A stretch of 64,000 nt of DNA from Psococerastis gibbosa (GCA_963971405.1 OZ020485.1:12648001-12712000); one strand, 5' to 3'; shown: positions 1 through 11,085, counted from the stretch's first letter. The notes: a model not told the origin generated them from the letters alone. Program-made: numbers and translations.

Positions 1-707
1 GTAATTTTTTCTTCGTTTGTGCATAAAAAAGATACATTAATAATAAGTCTCAAAAATATTATAACTTAATTTATAATAGATAAGTTAAGTATCTATACAT
101 ATAGGCCTACACCCATACGGGCGGGCCATAACGCTAGGCGGACACGCGTAGCACCAGCCTGCCATAACGTTATCCGGTAATTTTTAAATTCCAGTTTTCT
201 TCAATATTAATCGCTGTTATTGCTTTGTTTTGGGTTCAAGGTGGAAGTATGCGGCATACGAAGCCTCCTAGTTAAGTAAAAAGTTTCCAAACCGACTTAA
301 TTAATTGATAATTAATATATTAGGTTTACTATAATGGCGTGTTTTCGTCGGTTCAATGCAATAGAATTGGCGCGAAATCACGGCTATCTGATTGGCTTGA
401 AACCGCAGTGAACCGTCGGTTGGACTGTATGGACGGGCTCAGCCGAATTTTTATTTGGGGCAGGGTGGGGGGGGGGGGGGTCGCCGCAATTTAATATGAT
501 GACTTTATTGATTTTTTGCGCTACAATTTAAAATAATAATAATAAATATTAAATTAATGTAAAAAATTCTATATTTAATTTAAAAGTAGGTAGGCTACAA
601 ATATCACTAAAAAGTGAAATAAAGTGTATGATGCTTTTGGAAAATGAATTATATTGTTAATAATTATATTATATCGTAGACTATATACGCGGCATTAACG
701 GGGTATC
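1..707. other. AT-rich left flank, no gene seen
   Basis: No coding signal is visible. The stretch is AT-rich with a G run at about 468-480. A motif reading CCATAACGTTATCCGGTA near 163-180 recurs in inverse orientation near 7824-7841, outside the other side of the retrotransposon. The last four bases (704-707, TATC) are the left target-site duplication of the LTR element that follows. Confidence 0.6.
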
Positions 708-1095
708 TGTAGCTTGTCGAAGGACGATGCAATTGAATAGGCAGTGTAGACTTGAATTGGTTTGTATTGCAGTGCTTCGACTCAAGTTAGAGTAATTTAA
801 CACACAGTGGTTACAATATGAGCTGTGAGACGAGAACGATACATGCTTACAATTAATATTGAATTTGATCCAGCCTGCTTCCATATATAAAAACCAACTC
901 TGTGTCCACAGCTAAAGGAGCTGATGAGACACAGAGGGTAGATTAAAGATATTATTGAATAAGAGAAATAAATACGTAAAAGGAAGATTGAGGAATATTG
1001 AATTATCTGAATGTGAACAGCGCCATCTAACGGGAAAAACGGTGAAGCTGGAAGCAGACTGGTTATTACACATGTGGGACTAAGTGGTCCCCACA
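708..1095 (-). repeat. 3' LTR of the gypsy element
   Basis: This 388-bp terminal repeat reads as identical, base for base, to 5373-5760. In element orientation it begins TGTGGGGACC and ends GCTACA, the usual TG...CA form. Open frames reported inside it are not genes; the same frames recur in the other LTR. Confidence 0.96.
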
Positions 1096-1110
1096 TTACC
1101 CCCCTCCTAA
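1096..1110 (-). promoter_or_regulatory. polypurine tract of the gypsy element
   Basis: Read on the minus strand, the bases next to the 3' LTR are TTAGGAGGGGGGTAA, a purine run in the right place to prime plus-strand DNA synthesis. The pol stop codon TAG lies inside this tract. Confidence 0.8.
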
Positions 1111-4100
1111 GACTGGAAGTCGGAGAAATGTCGTGGAACGTGGATGTGACGACCTGAGCGAGTGGTGCGAGTCGGTGGTGTCGGCACGACGTCAGTGGCA
1201 GGAAGTGGTGAGGAGACCTTCTCCTGAGGTTTATCTTGAGCAGGATGCTGATGCGGGGGGTTGATCGTAGACTGGTGAGACGGTTCGTCTGTACTGGCAT
1301 TAATGTAGGCCGGCTTGACCCTGTCCATTGACACAGTAACCGCACGACCGCGGCTTGAAATCGTAACTGTTTTGTCGGTGCGACTTAACACAGGGAATGG
1401 TCCCGCATAAGGACGTTCGAGGGAAGCACGGACGTGGTCTTGTCTCACGAAAAGGTGCGTGGCCTTGGCAAGGTCTTGTGGGATGAATGTTTGATGAGCC
1501 CCGTGTCTCTTGACGCGAGTGGGGCGTAGTGAGTCGAATTTCCTTCGAAGTGAGATGAGAGTGTCCGCCGGACTCTGATTTGAAGGAGGAGTTGTCAGCA
1601 TCTGTCCTGGTAGTCTTAATGGTTCACCATAGACCAGATCTGCTGGAGAAGCTTGAAGATCTTTCTTAAGAGTGGCGCGCATGCCCAGTAAAACTAGCGG
1701 AAGGGCTTCCGTCCATTTGTCATTGGCATGACACATAATGGAGGCTTTGAGTGAGCGGTGCATACGCTCTACCATGCCGTTGGATGCAGGGTGGTAACTG
1801 GTAGTCCGTGCATGGTGAAATCCGCATAATCGGGCCAGGTCAGCAAACAAATGGCTCTCAAACTGTCGGCCGCGATCTGTAGTAATTGTCTCCGGGCACC
1901 CAAACCGGCTGATCCAGCAGGAAATGAGGGTTCTGGCGACGTTTTCGGCGGTGATGTTCACCATAGGAACGGCTTCCGGCCATCGCGTGAAACGGTCAAC
2001 GAGTGTTAACAAATACGTGTAGCCTTCCGACGGTGGTAATGGGCCTACAATGTCGAGGTGTATGTGCTGAAACCGTCGGTCAGGCTGAGTAATGGTTCCA
2101 ATCGCAGTGAGGGTGTGTCGATGTATCTTGGACAATTGACAGTTGACACACAGACGAGCCCAAGCGCGGCAATCCTTACGGATAGAAGGCCATATGTAGC
2201 GTTGGGCAACCAGGTTAGCAGACGCTGCTATTCCTGGGTGATGTAGGCTGTGTAGGTGCTCGAAAAGTTGTCGACGTAATGGTTTGGGCACAAATGGGCG
2301 TTGTATGTCTTGACTAGAATCGCACGTAAGGACTGAATCAGAGCCCGGAATGGGAACATCAACGAGGATGAGGGACGTCTTTCTACTGGACCGAAGCTCT
2401 TTGAGTTCTCTGTCGTCTTTCTGAGCAGAAGAAAGTTGCTCAGGAGATACGGGAGTAGAGATTGCTTCGATTCTTGAGAATGCATCAGCGGCCAAGTTGT
2501 CCTGCCCAGCGATGTATTGGATGTCCGTGGTGAATTGAGAGACGAATTCCATTTGCCGCATTTGGCGAGGTGAGCAACTTGTTTTTGGATTCTGAAAAGC
2601 GTGCGTCAACGGTTTGTGATCGGTATACACGACAAAAGCGCGCGCTTCTAGCAGGTAACGGAAATGACGAATGGCGTCGTGTACCGCAAGCAATTCGCGA
2701 TCGTAGGCGGACCATGTTCGTTGGTTTTCTTTAAGTTTCTGCGAGAAGAATGCCAATGGCTGCCAATGATCGTTGATCCGTTGTTGGACTGTAGCTCCGA
2801 TACTGGTGTCTGATGCATCTGTGACTAGTGCAATCGGAGCCGTATGATCTGGATGCGCGAGTAGGGTGATGCGTGCCAGACTGTGTTTGCATGAGCTGAA
2901 AGCTTCGGTAAGCTTTGTTGTCCATGGTATCGTAGCGTTCCCTTTTACCTTGTCTCCAGATAACAACGTGTTGAGTGGTGCTTGTTCGTTGGCTGCATTT
3001 GGTAGGAACCGGCGGTAGTAGTTAATCATGCCAAGGAAACGGCGTAGATCTTTGAATGTCTTTGGAAGAGGGTATTCAGTGAGTGCCTTTACCCTGTCTG
3101 GTAGGGCTTGTGTGCCTTCTGCTGACACGAGGTAACCAAGAAAGCTGATTGACCCAACGCCGAGGGTACACTTGCTAGGATTAATGACTAGGCCATATTC
3201 TCGGAATCGTTGGAAGAGTTGACGTAGGTGTGATTCGTGCTCCTGCTTATCACTCGATGCAACCAGTACGTCGTCGATGTATGAATATGCCCACGGGAGG
3301 TCGCGTAGGATGTTATCCATGAAGCGTTGGAAGGTTTGAGCAGCATTGCGAAGACCGAATGTCATGAATGGGAATTCGAAAAGGCCGAACGGAGTATTTA
3401 TTGCTGTCTTTGGAATGTCACCATTGGAAACTGGTATCTGGGTGAATGCTTTGACCAGGTCTATTTTGCTGAATACGGTTTTTCCTCGCAATTCTGCACT
3501 GAAATCTGCGATGTGGCGGACTGGGTACGCGTCAGGAATTGTTCGAGCATTGAGCCGTCTGTAGTCCCCGCATGGGCGCCATGAATGGTCGCTTTTAGGT
3601 ACTAGGTGTAATGGTGAGGCCCATGGGCTGTCGGACGGACGACATACGCCGGTCTGGATCATGTCGTTGAACTCCTTTTTGGCGATAATAAACTTGTCCG
3701 GGGCCAACCGGCGTGGGCGAGCGGAGACGGGAGGTCCGTCTGTCGTTCTAATGTAGTGGACCGTGGAGTGTTTGACCTGGTCTGTGGGTTGTCTCGGCCG
3801 CGTGAGGTCGCTAAACTCCTCAATTATTACTTTTAGACTGGCCGGGGTACTGTGCGGTATTGTTAAGGTAGAAACGCTAGGTTGCTTGGAGGGGCTTTGA
3901 CACAGGTTCGCCTTGCGATGCGTTGTCCCGTCGATCAGCTTTGAGTTCTGGAGATCCACCAGCAAATTAGAGGCTGCGAGAAAGTCTGCACCGATGATGG
4001 GTTGCGTGACATCGGCAATGATGAAATTCCAACGGAAACTGCGTCGTAATCCCAGGTCCAGTTGTTGAGCTGTTGTTCCGTACGTATTGATGATTGTGCC

Positions 4101-4370
4101 ATTGGCGGCAGTCAGCTCGAGTTGAGTACGACGGAGCGGTAGGTTGAGACGGGCACGTGGAAAAACGCAGATGTCGGACCCTGTGTCAATGAGATAACGT
4201 ATCTTGGTGCAAGGGTCCGTGATAAGAAGGCGATGTGAGGTTTTAAGCAGGTGTGTAGTGGCGCAGGCAGGCCCTGCCTTTACTGGCTGCGATCGTCGTT
4301 TTTCGGAAATCTGCATGGCTGCTGGCACTTTCTGGCCTTCCTCCCATAGGTTTGGTGGTAAAAACACCAA
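1107..4370 (-). CDS. pol: gypsy pol polyprotein (PR-RT-RNaseH-IN)
   Basis: A 1,087-residue intact frame. The protease active site DTGSD is at about 62-66. The reverse transcriptase spans about 215-390 with catalytic YIDD at 364-367. RNase H carries acidic residues D518, E559, D585 and D629. Integrase has an HHCC-type zinc region around 705-744 and a D773, D832, E868 triad with 35 residues between the last two. A GPY/F-like module (RPYAGPF) lies near 986-992. The first 30 codons overlap gag, one frame back, so the protein is probably made as a Gag-Pol fusion by -1 frameshift and the upstream ATG of this frame is probably not used. All catalytic residues I could check are present and I saw no internal stop, consistent with a recently active copy. 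Closest known relatives are Pol proteins of arthropod gypsy-type elements. Confidence 0.96.
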   Translation of the reverse strand: MVFLPPNLWEEGQKVPAAMQISEKRRSQPVKAGPACATTHLLKTSHRLLITDPCTKIRYLIDTGSDICVFPRARLNLPLRRTQLELTAANGTIINTYGTTAQQLDLGLRRSFRWNFIIADVTQPIIGADFLAASNLLVDLQNSKLIDGTTHRKANLCQSPSKQPSVSTLTIPHSTPASLKVIIEEFSDLTRPRQPTDQVKHSTVHYIRTTDGPPVSARPRRLAPDKFIIAKKEFNDMIQTGVCRPSDSPWASPLHLVPKSDHSWRPCGDYRRLNARTIPDAYPVRHIADFSAELRGKTVFSKIDLVKAFTQIPVSNGDIPKTAINTPFGLFEFPFMTFGLRNAAQTFQRFMDNILRDLPWAYSYIDDVLVASSDKQEHESHLRQLFQRFREYGLVINPSKCTLGVGSISFLGYLVSAEGTQALPDRVKALTEYPLPKTFKDLRRFLGMINYYRRFLPNAANEQAPLNTLLSGDKVKGNATIPWTTKLTEAFSSCKHSLARITLLAHPDHTAPIALVTDASDTSIGATVQQRINDHWQPLAFFSQKLKENQRTWSAYDRELLAVHDAIRHFRYLLEARAFVVYTDHKPLTHAFQNPKTSCSPRQMRQMEFVSQFTTDIQYIAGQDNLAADAFSRIEAISTPVSPEQLSSAQKDDRELKELRSSRKTSLILVDVPIPGSDSVLTCDSSQDIQRPFVPKPLRRQLFEHLHSLHHPGIAASANLVAQRYIWPSIRKDCRAWARLCVNCQLSKIHRHTLTAIGTITQPDRRFQHIHLDIVGPLPPSEGYTYLLTLVDRFTRWPEAVPMVNITAENVARTLISCWISRFGCPETITTDRGRQFESHLFADLARLCGFHHARTTSYHPASNGMVERMHRSLKASIMCHANDKWTEALPLVLLGMRATLKKDLQASPADLVYGEPLRLPGQMLTTPPSNQSPADTLISLRRKFDSLRPTRVKRHGAHQTFIPQDLAKATHLFVRQDHVRASLERPYAGPFPVLSRTDKTVTISSRGRAVTVSMDRVKPAYINASTDEPSHQSTINPPHQHPAQDKPQEKVSSPLPATDVVPTPPTRTTRSGRHIHVPRHFSDFQS

Positions 4371-5185
4371 GTTGGGTCTTGTTTAGGCGCTGGTGAACGG
4401 AACTGGCGCTGGAACCGTGGCTGTGTGGCACGTTGTCCGTATCTGTCGGCGAACTGTGCCTGTAGAGCCGCGACGTTCTCTGTTAACGTCTTCAATAGGT
4501 CCACAGGGGCCATTGTGCACTCAAGAATCCGGTCACGTGTTGCTGAATTGATGGTGGCCATCTTGTCGGCGAGGTTCGCGACGTCACCTAGTGACAGGTG
4601 ATCATGACCGATGATTGCCAATTGTATAGCGTGCGGGAGGCGAGACGTCCAAATGGTGCGTAAAACCGAGTCTGATATGGCTTTCTCTGCGAGGGCCCGC
4701 AGTCTCCGGAGAAAAGAGCTGGGAGTTTTGTCCCCTATGTCTTCCGACATTAGTAGCTGAATGCGACTGCTTGCTGGAAGACTCATTCGTTGGATTAACT
4801 GCGTTTTTAGCTCAGTGTATGGGTTTACTGGTACTGGGGCAGCTAACAAATCTGAGATCTCGCTGAGGGTACTTTGGTCGAGCGCTGAAAGGACGTGGTA
4901 ATATTTCGTCGTTTCCATTGTGACCCCAGCAAGTGCGAACTGAGCCTCCGCTTGAGTGAACCACAGTGCCGGTGACAGGTTGGCCGACTGTGTCCAGAAG
5001 GGTGGAAGCTTGACCGAGACTGCCATCGTACTAGCAGGGCCTGTCATCTTGGTTGTAGCCGTGGGTGTCGGTGTTGTGGCTGTAGCAGTTGTAGCTGTAG
5101 CGGTTGTAGCTGTAGCGGTCGTAGCTGTAGCGGTTGTAGCTGTAGCGGTCGTAGCTGTAGCGGTTGTGGCTGTGGTCTGCGGCAT
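4280..5185 (-). CDS. gag: gypsy gag polyprotein
   Basis: A 301-residue frame starting at an ATG 187 bp after the 5' LTR. Residues about 4-45 are a low-complexity run of Ala/Thr (ATATT-type) encoded by a 15-bp tandem repeat. From about residue 57 the protein resembles the DUF7041 gag-like domain (start LPPFW, then WFTQAEAQF and YYHVLSAL). The C-terminus has a zinc-knuckle-like C-x2-H...KC-x3-C pattern (WCFYH, RKCQQPC) expected to bind nucleic acid. The stop TAA lies 91 nt past the start of the pol frame. The protein should form the capsid-like particle of the element. The start is the first ATG in frame after the leader. Confidence 0.9.
   Translation of the reverse strand: MPQTTATTATATTATATTATATTATATTATATTATATTPTPTATTKMTGPASTMAVSVKLPPFWTQSANLSPALWFTQAEAQFALAGVTMETTKYYHVLSALDQSTLSEISDLLAAPVPVNPYTELKTQLIQRMSLPASSRIQLLMSEDIGDKTPSSFLRRLRALAEKAISDSVLRTIWTSRLPHAIQLAIIGHDHLSLGDVANLADKMATINSATRDRILECTMAPVDLLKTLTENVAALQAQFADRYGQRATQPRFQRQFRSPAPKQDPTWCFYHQTYGRKARKCQQPCRFPKNDDRSQ
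4298..4304 (-). promoter_or_regulatory. candidate -1 frameshift site between gag and pol
   Basis: Gag codons begin at positions equal to 1 modulo 3 and pol codons at 2 modulo 3 on the minus strand, so a -1 shift joins them. The only obvious slippery run in the 91-nt overlap is G AAA AAC (gag frame CCG AAA AAC). It resembles the X XXY YYZ heptamer but has G in place of A at the first position. The frame relation is seen directly; the exact slip site is inference. Confidence 0.55.
5083..5170 (-). repeat. 15-bp tandem repeat inside gag
   Basis: The + strand shows about five units of GTAGCTGTAGCGGTY, where the last base alternates C and T. It encodes the Ala/Thr-rich N-terminus of Gag. The unit is a multiple of three, so length changes keep the frame open. 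Confidence 0.85.
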
Positions 5186-5267
5186 CTTGCAGGTTGTGGC
5201 TGTGCTGCTGCGGTGAATGTAGCTGCTCCGGGGTAGTTTCCACCGCCTATGGCCGGATGAGACGTTC

Positions 5268-5345
5268 TGGAGGCTGGAACTGGAACTGGCTGGAACTGGA
5301 ACTGGCTGGAAGCTGGAACTGGCTGGAACTGGAATCTGGAAGGCT
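5268..5345. repeat. CTGGAA minisatellite in the element leader
   Basis: Imperfect tandem units built from CTGGAACTGG lie between the 5' LTR and the gag start codon, in the untranslated leader of the retrotransposon. Confidence 0.75.
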
Positions 5346-5354
5346 GCTTGTTCC

Positions 5355-5371
5355 GTTGTCGAGGGTCACCA
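5355..5371 (-). promoter_or_regulatory. tRNA primer-binding site
   Basis: Just inside the 5' LTR the minus strand reads TGGTGACCCTCGACAAC. The leading TGG pairs with a tRNA 3' CCA, and the position next to the LTR is right for minus-strand priming. I could not assign the tRNA species with confidence. Confidence 0.7.
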
Positions 5372-5372
5372 A

Positions 5373-5760
5373 TGTAGCTTGTCGAAGGACGATGCAATTG
5401 AATAGGCAGTGTAGACTTGAATTGGTTTGTATTGCAGTGCTTCGACTCAAGTTAGAGTAATTTAACACACAGTGGTTACAATATGAGCTGTGAGACGAGA
5501 ACGATACATGCTTACAATTAATATTGAATTTGATCCAGCCTGCTTCCATATATAAAAACCAACTCTGTGTCCACAGCTAAAGGAGCTGATGAGACACAGA
5601 GGGTAGATTAAAGATATTATTGAATAAGAGAAATAAATACGTAAAAGGAAGATTGAGGAATATTGAATTATCTGAATGTGAACAGCGCCATCTAACGGGA
5701 AAAACGGTGAAGCTGGAAGCAGACTGGTTATTACACATGTGGGACTAAGTGGTCCCCACA
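5373..5760 (-). repeat. 5' LTR of the gypsy element
   Basis: This is the 388-bp terminal repeat from which transcription should start. A TATA-like run (TATATATGG on the minus strand, near 5543-5556) could serve as the core promoter. It appears identical to the 3' LTR. Confidence 0.95.
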
Positions 5761-5764
5761 TATC

Positions 5765-6846
5765 TATTAGCGGCTTACGCTATTCAAACCATATTTCTGA
5801 AATTTATTTTGTGAAAAGTTGTCATAAAATTGTTTTCAAGGGTCAACGAAATACCCAAAGCGGTTTTCTTTTTTGAGTTATAGGCTGCTCCAAATTTGCT
5901 GGATTTCTTGGAGTTTATTGGTTACCCTTGTCAAGTTGCATAACAATTAAATTGACTTGAATATTTTCAATTAGAACTCGTTCTCCCTGATAAAGTGACC
6001 TGTCGATGATCTCATGCAGTTGTGCATGATGGAGGATATAATTATTTAATTTATGATAATGATATAACATAAATCTTCACATCTGGACTGTATACAACAC
6101 GATTGCATAACTAAACACTTGCAGTTTTTATAATTTTAGCCAATTAATTTCATCCACCAGCAAATAACAATGTTAAAAAAATATTAAATAATAAAATAGG
6201 GCATCCATGCGTTGTTTATCAAATTCATTTTGAAAGCCTCTTGCGTGAACATAATCATTGTTATCAATTTTTGACACCGAAAAAAACTTTAGATTATAGA
6301 AGAAAGTTATTAATATAATTATTATGTAAGTATATGTAACTGCAAACAGGGGAGCCAGAGGATATCCCCCAGGGAGGGAGAATTTGAATAAATAGGCGAA
6401 AAATAATAGGTACCGTAAATCTTGATTTTTAAAAGATAACTTCGTCTTTATGTAGGTACATTGAGACTAGGTATCTAGGGTCAAGGGTGAATTATCAAGT
6501 CAAATCCATTGGGAAAGGCACGAATTTTCGGATCTGGACATACGGATCTGGAGATACAACACAGTTGCATAACTTAGCATTTGCAGATTTTGTACTTTAG
6601 CCTATTTATCCACCAGCACTGTAAAGAAATATTAAATATTAAAATAGGGCATTCATGCGTGATTTATCCTGTTAAATTCGAAAGTCTGATGCGTGAACAG
6701 AAAAATATTCGTTGTTGATAGGATATGCTCCGTAAAGATGGGAGATACCTACAATTGCAGCTACAAGTAAACATTTAAAATCCTGGTAGGAAAAACCTTT
6801 TTTTTCGCACCTGCCACATTAAATATTTCCTCAGGGTGGACTCCAG
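5765..6846. repeat. diverged direct repeat of about 190 bp, no gene
   Basis: About 6066-6250 and 6528-6715 are two diverged copies of the same sequence. Shared landmarks are ACAACAC.GTTGCATAAC-like starts, CCACCAGCA, AAAATAGGGCAT.CATGCGT and GCGTGAACA. No protein similarity was recognised. A fragment with GGAGCC...TATAGGTACATT-like words near 6350-6470 recurs near 62075-62140. Confidence 0.6.
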
Positions 6847-7236
6847 CTAGTGGCGTAGCCAAGGGGGGAGGGTCAGCTGGGTCTGGACCCCCCCCCCCCC
6901 CCCCAAATGGACACCTGTTTCCATGTTAATAAAGTTATCGTCTCCAAAATCATTTTTTTGCCGACAAACCATTTCAGGCCTATATTTTAAGAAACTTTCC
7001 CCGGGGGAAACCGCCGGGCCCCCCTTCGGCCTGGGCAAGGGAAATTAAAATCATGCCCCTAATTAGTCCATGAGAACGGCTTTTCTATATTTTTGTAATA
7101 TTTTAAAAAATCGGGGGTGGGGTAGTGCCAAATGAAACACTGCCCCCTTCGAAAGCCTATCGTAATTGGGCAAAATTTATGTATTGGTGTTGCATGAAAA
7201 CCAGTCCCCCCCAAAAAAAAATCCGGCTACGCCATT
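6847..7236. mobile_element. hAT-type MITE with 8-bp duplication
   Basis: The ends are inverted around TGGCGTAGCC (left CTAGTGGCGTAGCC, right GGCTACGCCATT). Flanks are GACTCCAG at 6839-6846 and GACTCTAG at 7237-7244, 7 of 8 matching, as expected for an old hAT target duplication. The body holds a run of about 15 C and no open frame of note, so it is non-autonomous. Confidence 0.75.
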
Positions 7237-7544
7237 GACTCTAGCCCCTCCCCCCCCCCCCCCTGCCAGTAGTGCTGCCCCAATTCTTTAACACTACTTG
7301 ACAGAGAAAGGCCATTTCATTTATGCACCTTGTTGGCGCCCCAGTAATAAAAATCCAAGATCCTGAACTGATCCGGGCCCATCTCCCCCCCCCCCCCAAT
7401 GTTTTTTGCAGCGTACACTATATACAATGGAGCGAGTTTTAAGGATTTTAAAATATTATGAGGTTACCTCACATTCAGGGATGTCAGATGAACCCCCCCC
7501 CCCCCCCCCCAATCTGACTACGGTCATGGGGACATCGAGGGATC
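7237..7544. other. C-rich repeat debris
   Basis: Long C runs at about 7248-7263, 7385-7398 and 7494-7510 lie between fragments that resemble other MITE bodies in the window; the piece near 7437-7515 resembles 22920-22990. No gene is visible. Confidence 0.5.
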
Positions 7545-7653
7545 CGAAATTTAACTATAGGAAAATTATTTAGCATGAAATTACTCATATTATCTATCTA
7601 CTAATTGATCAAATAGGAAAGCATGTTCGAGTAAACTCGGACCGGCTCTTTTA
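7545..7653 (+). repeat. 3' end of Helitron-like repeat family R
   Basis: This matches the last 110 bp of the copies ending at 25150 and 41786: GGGATCCGAAATTTAAC-like start, then GGAAAGCATGTTCGAGTAAA and CTCGGACCGG near the end. The GAGTAAACTC hairpin before the terminus is shared. Confidence 0.7.
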
Positions 7654-7969
7654 GTTTTCCAGTCTAAAACTCAATGTCCATTCATCGAACAAAGTCGCAG
7701 CTGCCTATGGCTATGAACTGTCCAATATGGGATCCCTATAGCGACGTTGTACGGTCACGGAATTACCGCCTAACGTTATGCAAATCAGAGTGATGGTTCA
7801 TCGCCCATAAGAAAATACACACCGCTACCGGATAACGTTATGGCTCGCTCGTACACATACATAAACATATATATATAATAGGCTCCTTAAAACAAAATTG
7901 CAGAAATGAAGAAAAAATGAAGAAACATTTTCAATTTTTTGAGATAAGTCTTTGGACTTGACCTACTTA

Positions 7970-8241
7970 AGTTATGTTGGCGCGTCCAGCCTGGGGGGAC
8001 TTTTGGCCGCTGCCACTACACCACGCCACCTCGGACGATCTTCTGCCACTCGCTTCCAATCTCGGGTGCCGGTAGGCGGTAGCTTGCACATCCTCGAGCA
8101 CATGGTCTCTCCATCTTAGTCTTGGCCTACCAGGACGACCAGGGTGGTTGAAGGTGTCTTCGCAAACCAGCAGCTTTGGCGTCCTCTCCACTTGCATACA
8201 GTGTATATGACCCAGCCATTGGATTCGACGCCCTTTTAGTT
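7970..8241 (-). pseudogene. LINE-type reverse transcriptase C-terminal fragment
   Basis: The minus-strand frame reads LKGRRIQWLGHIHCMQ, then RTPK and GRPGRPRLRWRDHVLEDV. This is the tail typical of endonuclease-reverse transcriptases of non-LTR elements (WLGH..R, GRP..RW.D.V..D). No catalytic domain is present. The fragment is truncated at both ends and is a dead remnant. Confidence 0.75.
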
Positions 8242-8465
8242 CTAAAATTATATTCGTGGTGGCGAATGGATCCTAAGCAATAATGCTATATTGGACAATT
8301 TCGAACTTACAAATTTGCAATAGAGTCTTTTAATTGTTTCTTCGCTTCTATAATATTTACTGTATCTCCTTATAAAGCCATGTGCAGCATAGTGTGGAGT
8401 TTTCAATCCGACGACCGAACATATTTTTATCAGTAAAGTAGGGGTTTTTTTTTGTATTTTTTGTT
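8242..8465. other. unassigned spacer
   Basis: I see no gene or repeat that I can define here. Confidence 0.4.
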
Positions 8466-8469
8466 TTAA

Positions 8470-8857
8470 GAGTGTACAGCCCGTAGGAAATTGGCAACCC
8501 GAAATTTATTCCTTTTTATTTTTTATTTAATTAACTAAGCATGTTATTAAAGATTTGGCTCATCAAAGTTGTAGAAGACTACTTCATGAATCATATTATA
8601 AGATATTTTTAATTTTCGAAATTGTAGTTTTTTCATAAACCTGGAGATACTTTATAAACAATAATAGATTTTCACGTAAAATCGATTTTATAAAAAAAAC
8701 TACAATTTCGAAAACTAAAAATACCTTATTATATGATGCATGAAGTAGTCTTCTAGAACTTGGATGAGCCAAATCTTTAATAACATGCTTAGTTAATTAA
8801 ATAAAAAATAAAAAGTAATAAATTTCGGGTTGCCAATTTCCTACGGGCTGTACACTC
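8470..8857. mobile_element. TTAA-flanked palindromic MITE, copy 1
   Basis: A 388-bp near-palindrome. Ends are GAGTGTACAGCCCGTAGG and its inverse, flanked on both sides by TTAA (8466-8469, 8858-8861). The arms pair over most of the length, including GATTTGGCTCATC and TAGAAGACTACTTCAT. A TTAA duplication is the mark of piggyBac-type transposases, so this may be a non-autonomous relative. Because the TTAA could also be the tip of the inverted repeat, the class is inferred. It has no open frame. Confidence 0.8.
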
Positions 8858-8861
8858 TTAA

Positions 8862-9509
8862 TTAAAGGTTAAATAGCGTAGGCTACAAACAATCAATGAA
8901 TGTAGCCTACCCGGTTAATCTCTTCAATCGCCTCACTAAGTGACCTATTCGGTACTTGTGTCGAGTTGCGACACGTCTCCGACCGCAAGGTGTGTAGATC
9001 TTCGCACAATAAGTAGGTAGCCTACGAGCAGGCTACACCACCTTGCCAGCGAAGTTGCTTTACTGCTGTAGAGATAGAATGAATAAAATTTATGCATGTG
9101 AGCAAAGGGCGCTTTGTCACTTAAAACTGTAAAATAAATGCATAAGAGGCAAATGTTGGATATTATATACTAATAATATTTAATTAATATTCTTTGATAA
9201 TTTAGGAACCGCATTACATATTTTGTTAACAGTCTGTGTGACTTGATCTTTCTGTGTGTGAAATATATTCCACCGTAGTACTAGCTTGTCAATGTACTTT
9301 CAATCACTGAATCACCCATACCCTTTCCGCAATCCGAGATTGTGATGTGTGCAGGATGAAAATTATGGCTATTATTTATAAGGCCTATCATTAAACCAAA
9401 TTTTAAATTTGCCGCTCTTTTTACAAGGCGGTGAAAAATATACACAGAAAAAGTCTCTAGATAAATAAGTAACTAGATGGTCCAGTAGATAGCGCTCACA
9501 GTATTTCCG
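8862..9509. other. unassigned AT-rich sequence
   Basis: No coding frame or defined repeat is visible. The near-palindromic word GTAGCCTAC (or GTAGGCTAC) occurs several times here, as it does elsewhere in the window. Confidence 0.45.
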
Positions 9510-10175
9510 CCTGCAGCGCTGCCTACAGGATCTATTATGAAGTATAATCTGAATACGAAAGTCAAAAACACTGTTTCTAATAATTAATTTACAATTAAAC
9601 TATTTATCTAAGCACGTTTAATTTTTTTATAAATTTAAATATATTTATTATAAACAAGGACCCATTTTGTTTTCAAATTTAAGTGTTTATTTTATCTGAG
9701 GACAGTCAACGACTGCAACCGCTAAATTCCTTCCTTGTCTGAGGCGCTACCTGCAGGGTCTATTATGAAATATAATCTGAATACGAAAGTCAAAAGCACT
9801 ATTTTTAATCATTAATTACTATTAAATTGGTTATCTAAGCAACTTTAATATTTTCCATAAATTTAATTATATTTATTGTAAACAACAACCATTTTTTAAA
9901 CTTCAGGCTACATTTTTATATGAAAATAAAATAAACTTAGTTAATCAGCCATGTTTGTTTGTATTTTACTACGTGTTTAAGAGCACTATTTTCAATAATT
10001 AATTAATAATTAAATTGTTTATCTGAACAAATTTAATGCTTCGTAAATTGTGAGTATTTAAATAAGCATTTAGTTATTATTTAAATAAGCAATATAAAAT
10101 TAATTTAAAATGAAAGTTTGTTTTTTGGTGGTTAAGGCGGAAACGAGACACTAGCGCAGTCTCCCGTATCTATTA
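9510..10175. repeat. diverged tandem repeat upstream of VPS72
   Basis: Three partial units are visible. Landmarks are GCGCT.CCT.CAGG.TCTATTATGAA, ATAATCTGAATACGAAAGTC (near 9546 and 9776) and CACT.TTTTTAAT-like words followed by TTATCTAAGCA (near 9606, 9831 and 10020). The unit is about 230 bp for the first pair and shorter for the third. There is no coding potential. Confidence 0.65.
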
Positions 10176-11085
10176 TGAATTAATCAGGTCACGCGGTCAA
10201 TATCCGCCATATATAAACATATAAAATACTACCTTTAACATGGAGCTGGACCCTGTCTGAAAAAGTCATAACACAAGGCTGCAGTATCTTAAAAGTAGAC
10301 TAGGCAGTCCTCTATTAGTCTATTATTTATGTTTGTTTACTTACTTTACTTATTATTCATCTAGGTTTAACGTTTTAAAAAGAATATTAATTTCATTTAT
10401 ATTGCCATCTACAATTTATAATATTGTAAGTTAATTTCTGTTAATGCATATTACTAAATTGATAGCTAATTGTTGCTTGCCTTGAATGTGCAATATTGAA
10501 ATCAAGTGCATCCCATATTCCCATTATTATAGCTGGGTCAATGAGTAACAGAGTGGAAGTAGCCTACAATTAAAATAAATACTACAAAACGCTGCATTAG
10601 GTCTGTATCTTTATTCAATTATCATGGAGTAGATGAAACCTGCATAAGGTGGGGTGTTTTTCAACACATTCCTTCAAACAGGAAAACCAATGCTGCGTAT
10701 GTTGATATTCCCTCCATGAAGAAAGTCAAGATCTCAATTTTGTGCCTGTATGAATTTGAGATGAGTGTGGTTTAGTTAGCACCTCATTCCTCTGTATATA
10801 AATTATAACAATAGATAACAACAGTCAAATATTGTTTCAACGTTCACACGGACGTCAGGCCTTAAGGCTATATATTAGACTGCTTGCTTGTGACTTCTTA
10901 CACTAACGAATTTTTATGCTAGAGCCTATATTGCAATTGTTTTTGAATTGAAGGGTCTGAAAGAATTTCCTCTGATGTAATGTTGACTTCAGACATTTAA
11001 AAAATAATTCGTGTGCCTGACCGGACTACATGCCACTAGTATTTACTTGCATATTTGTGTTAGTTTTATTATTTTTTATTTTCAG
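10176..11085 (+). other. VPS72 upstream region
   Basis: This stretch should contain the VPS72 promoter, first non-coding exon and a 5' UTR intron. The intron end is visible as a pyrimidine-rich run ending TTCAG at 11081-11085. I could not place the transcription start or the upstream exon, and no TATA box stands out. Confidence 0.45.

Larger units (their letters stand above)
708..5760 (-). mobile_element. Ty3/gypsy LTR retrotransposon, structurally complete
   Basis: A 5,053-bp element with two 388-bp direct repeats that start TGTAGC and end CCCCACA on the + strand. It is flanked by the same 4-bp word TATC at 704-707 and 5761-5764, which is a target-site duplication. Coding is on the minus strand, so 5373-5760 is the 5' LTR and 708-1095 the 3' LTR. 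Gag and pol overlap in different frames; pol order is protease, reverse transcriptase, RNase H, integrase, which is diagnostic of Ty3/gypsy (Metaviridae). There is no env: pol stops 11 bp before the 3' LTR. I saw no difference between the two LTRs, so the insertion should be recent and may still be active. The gag N-terminal half resembles the DUF7041-type gag common in arthropod gypsy elements. No chromodomain is visible. Confidence 0.96.

Noticed and set aside
681-1345. Open frames across the 3' LTR and the pol end
   Set aside because: The same frames recur in the 5' LTR (5247-5761). They are shadows of the LTR and of pol.
5031-5460. Several frames in both strands over the gag start and leader
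   Set aside because: They arise from the 15-bp and CTGGAA repeats, and none has a domain other than Gag.
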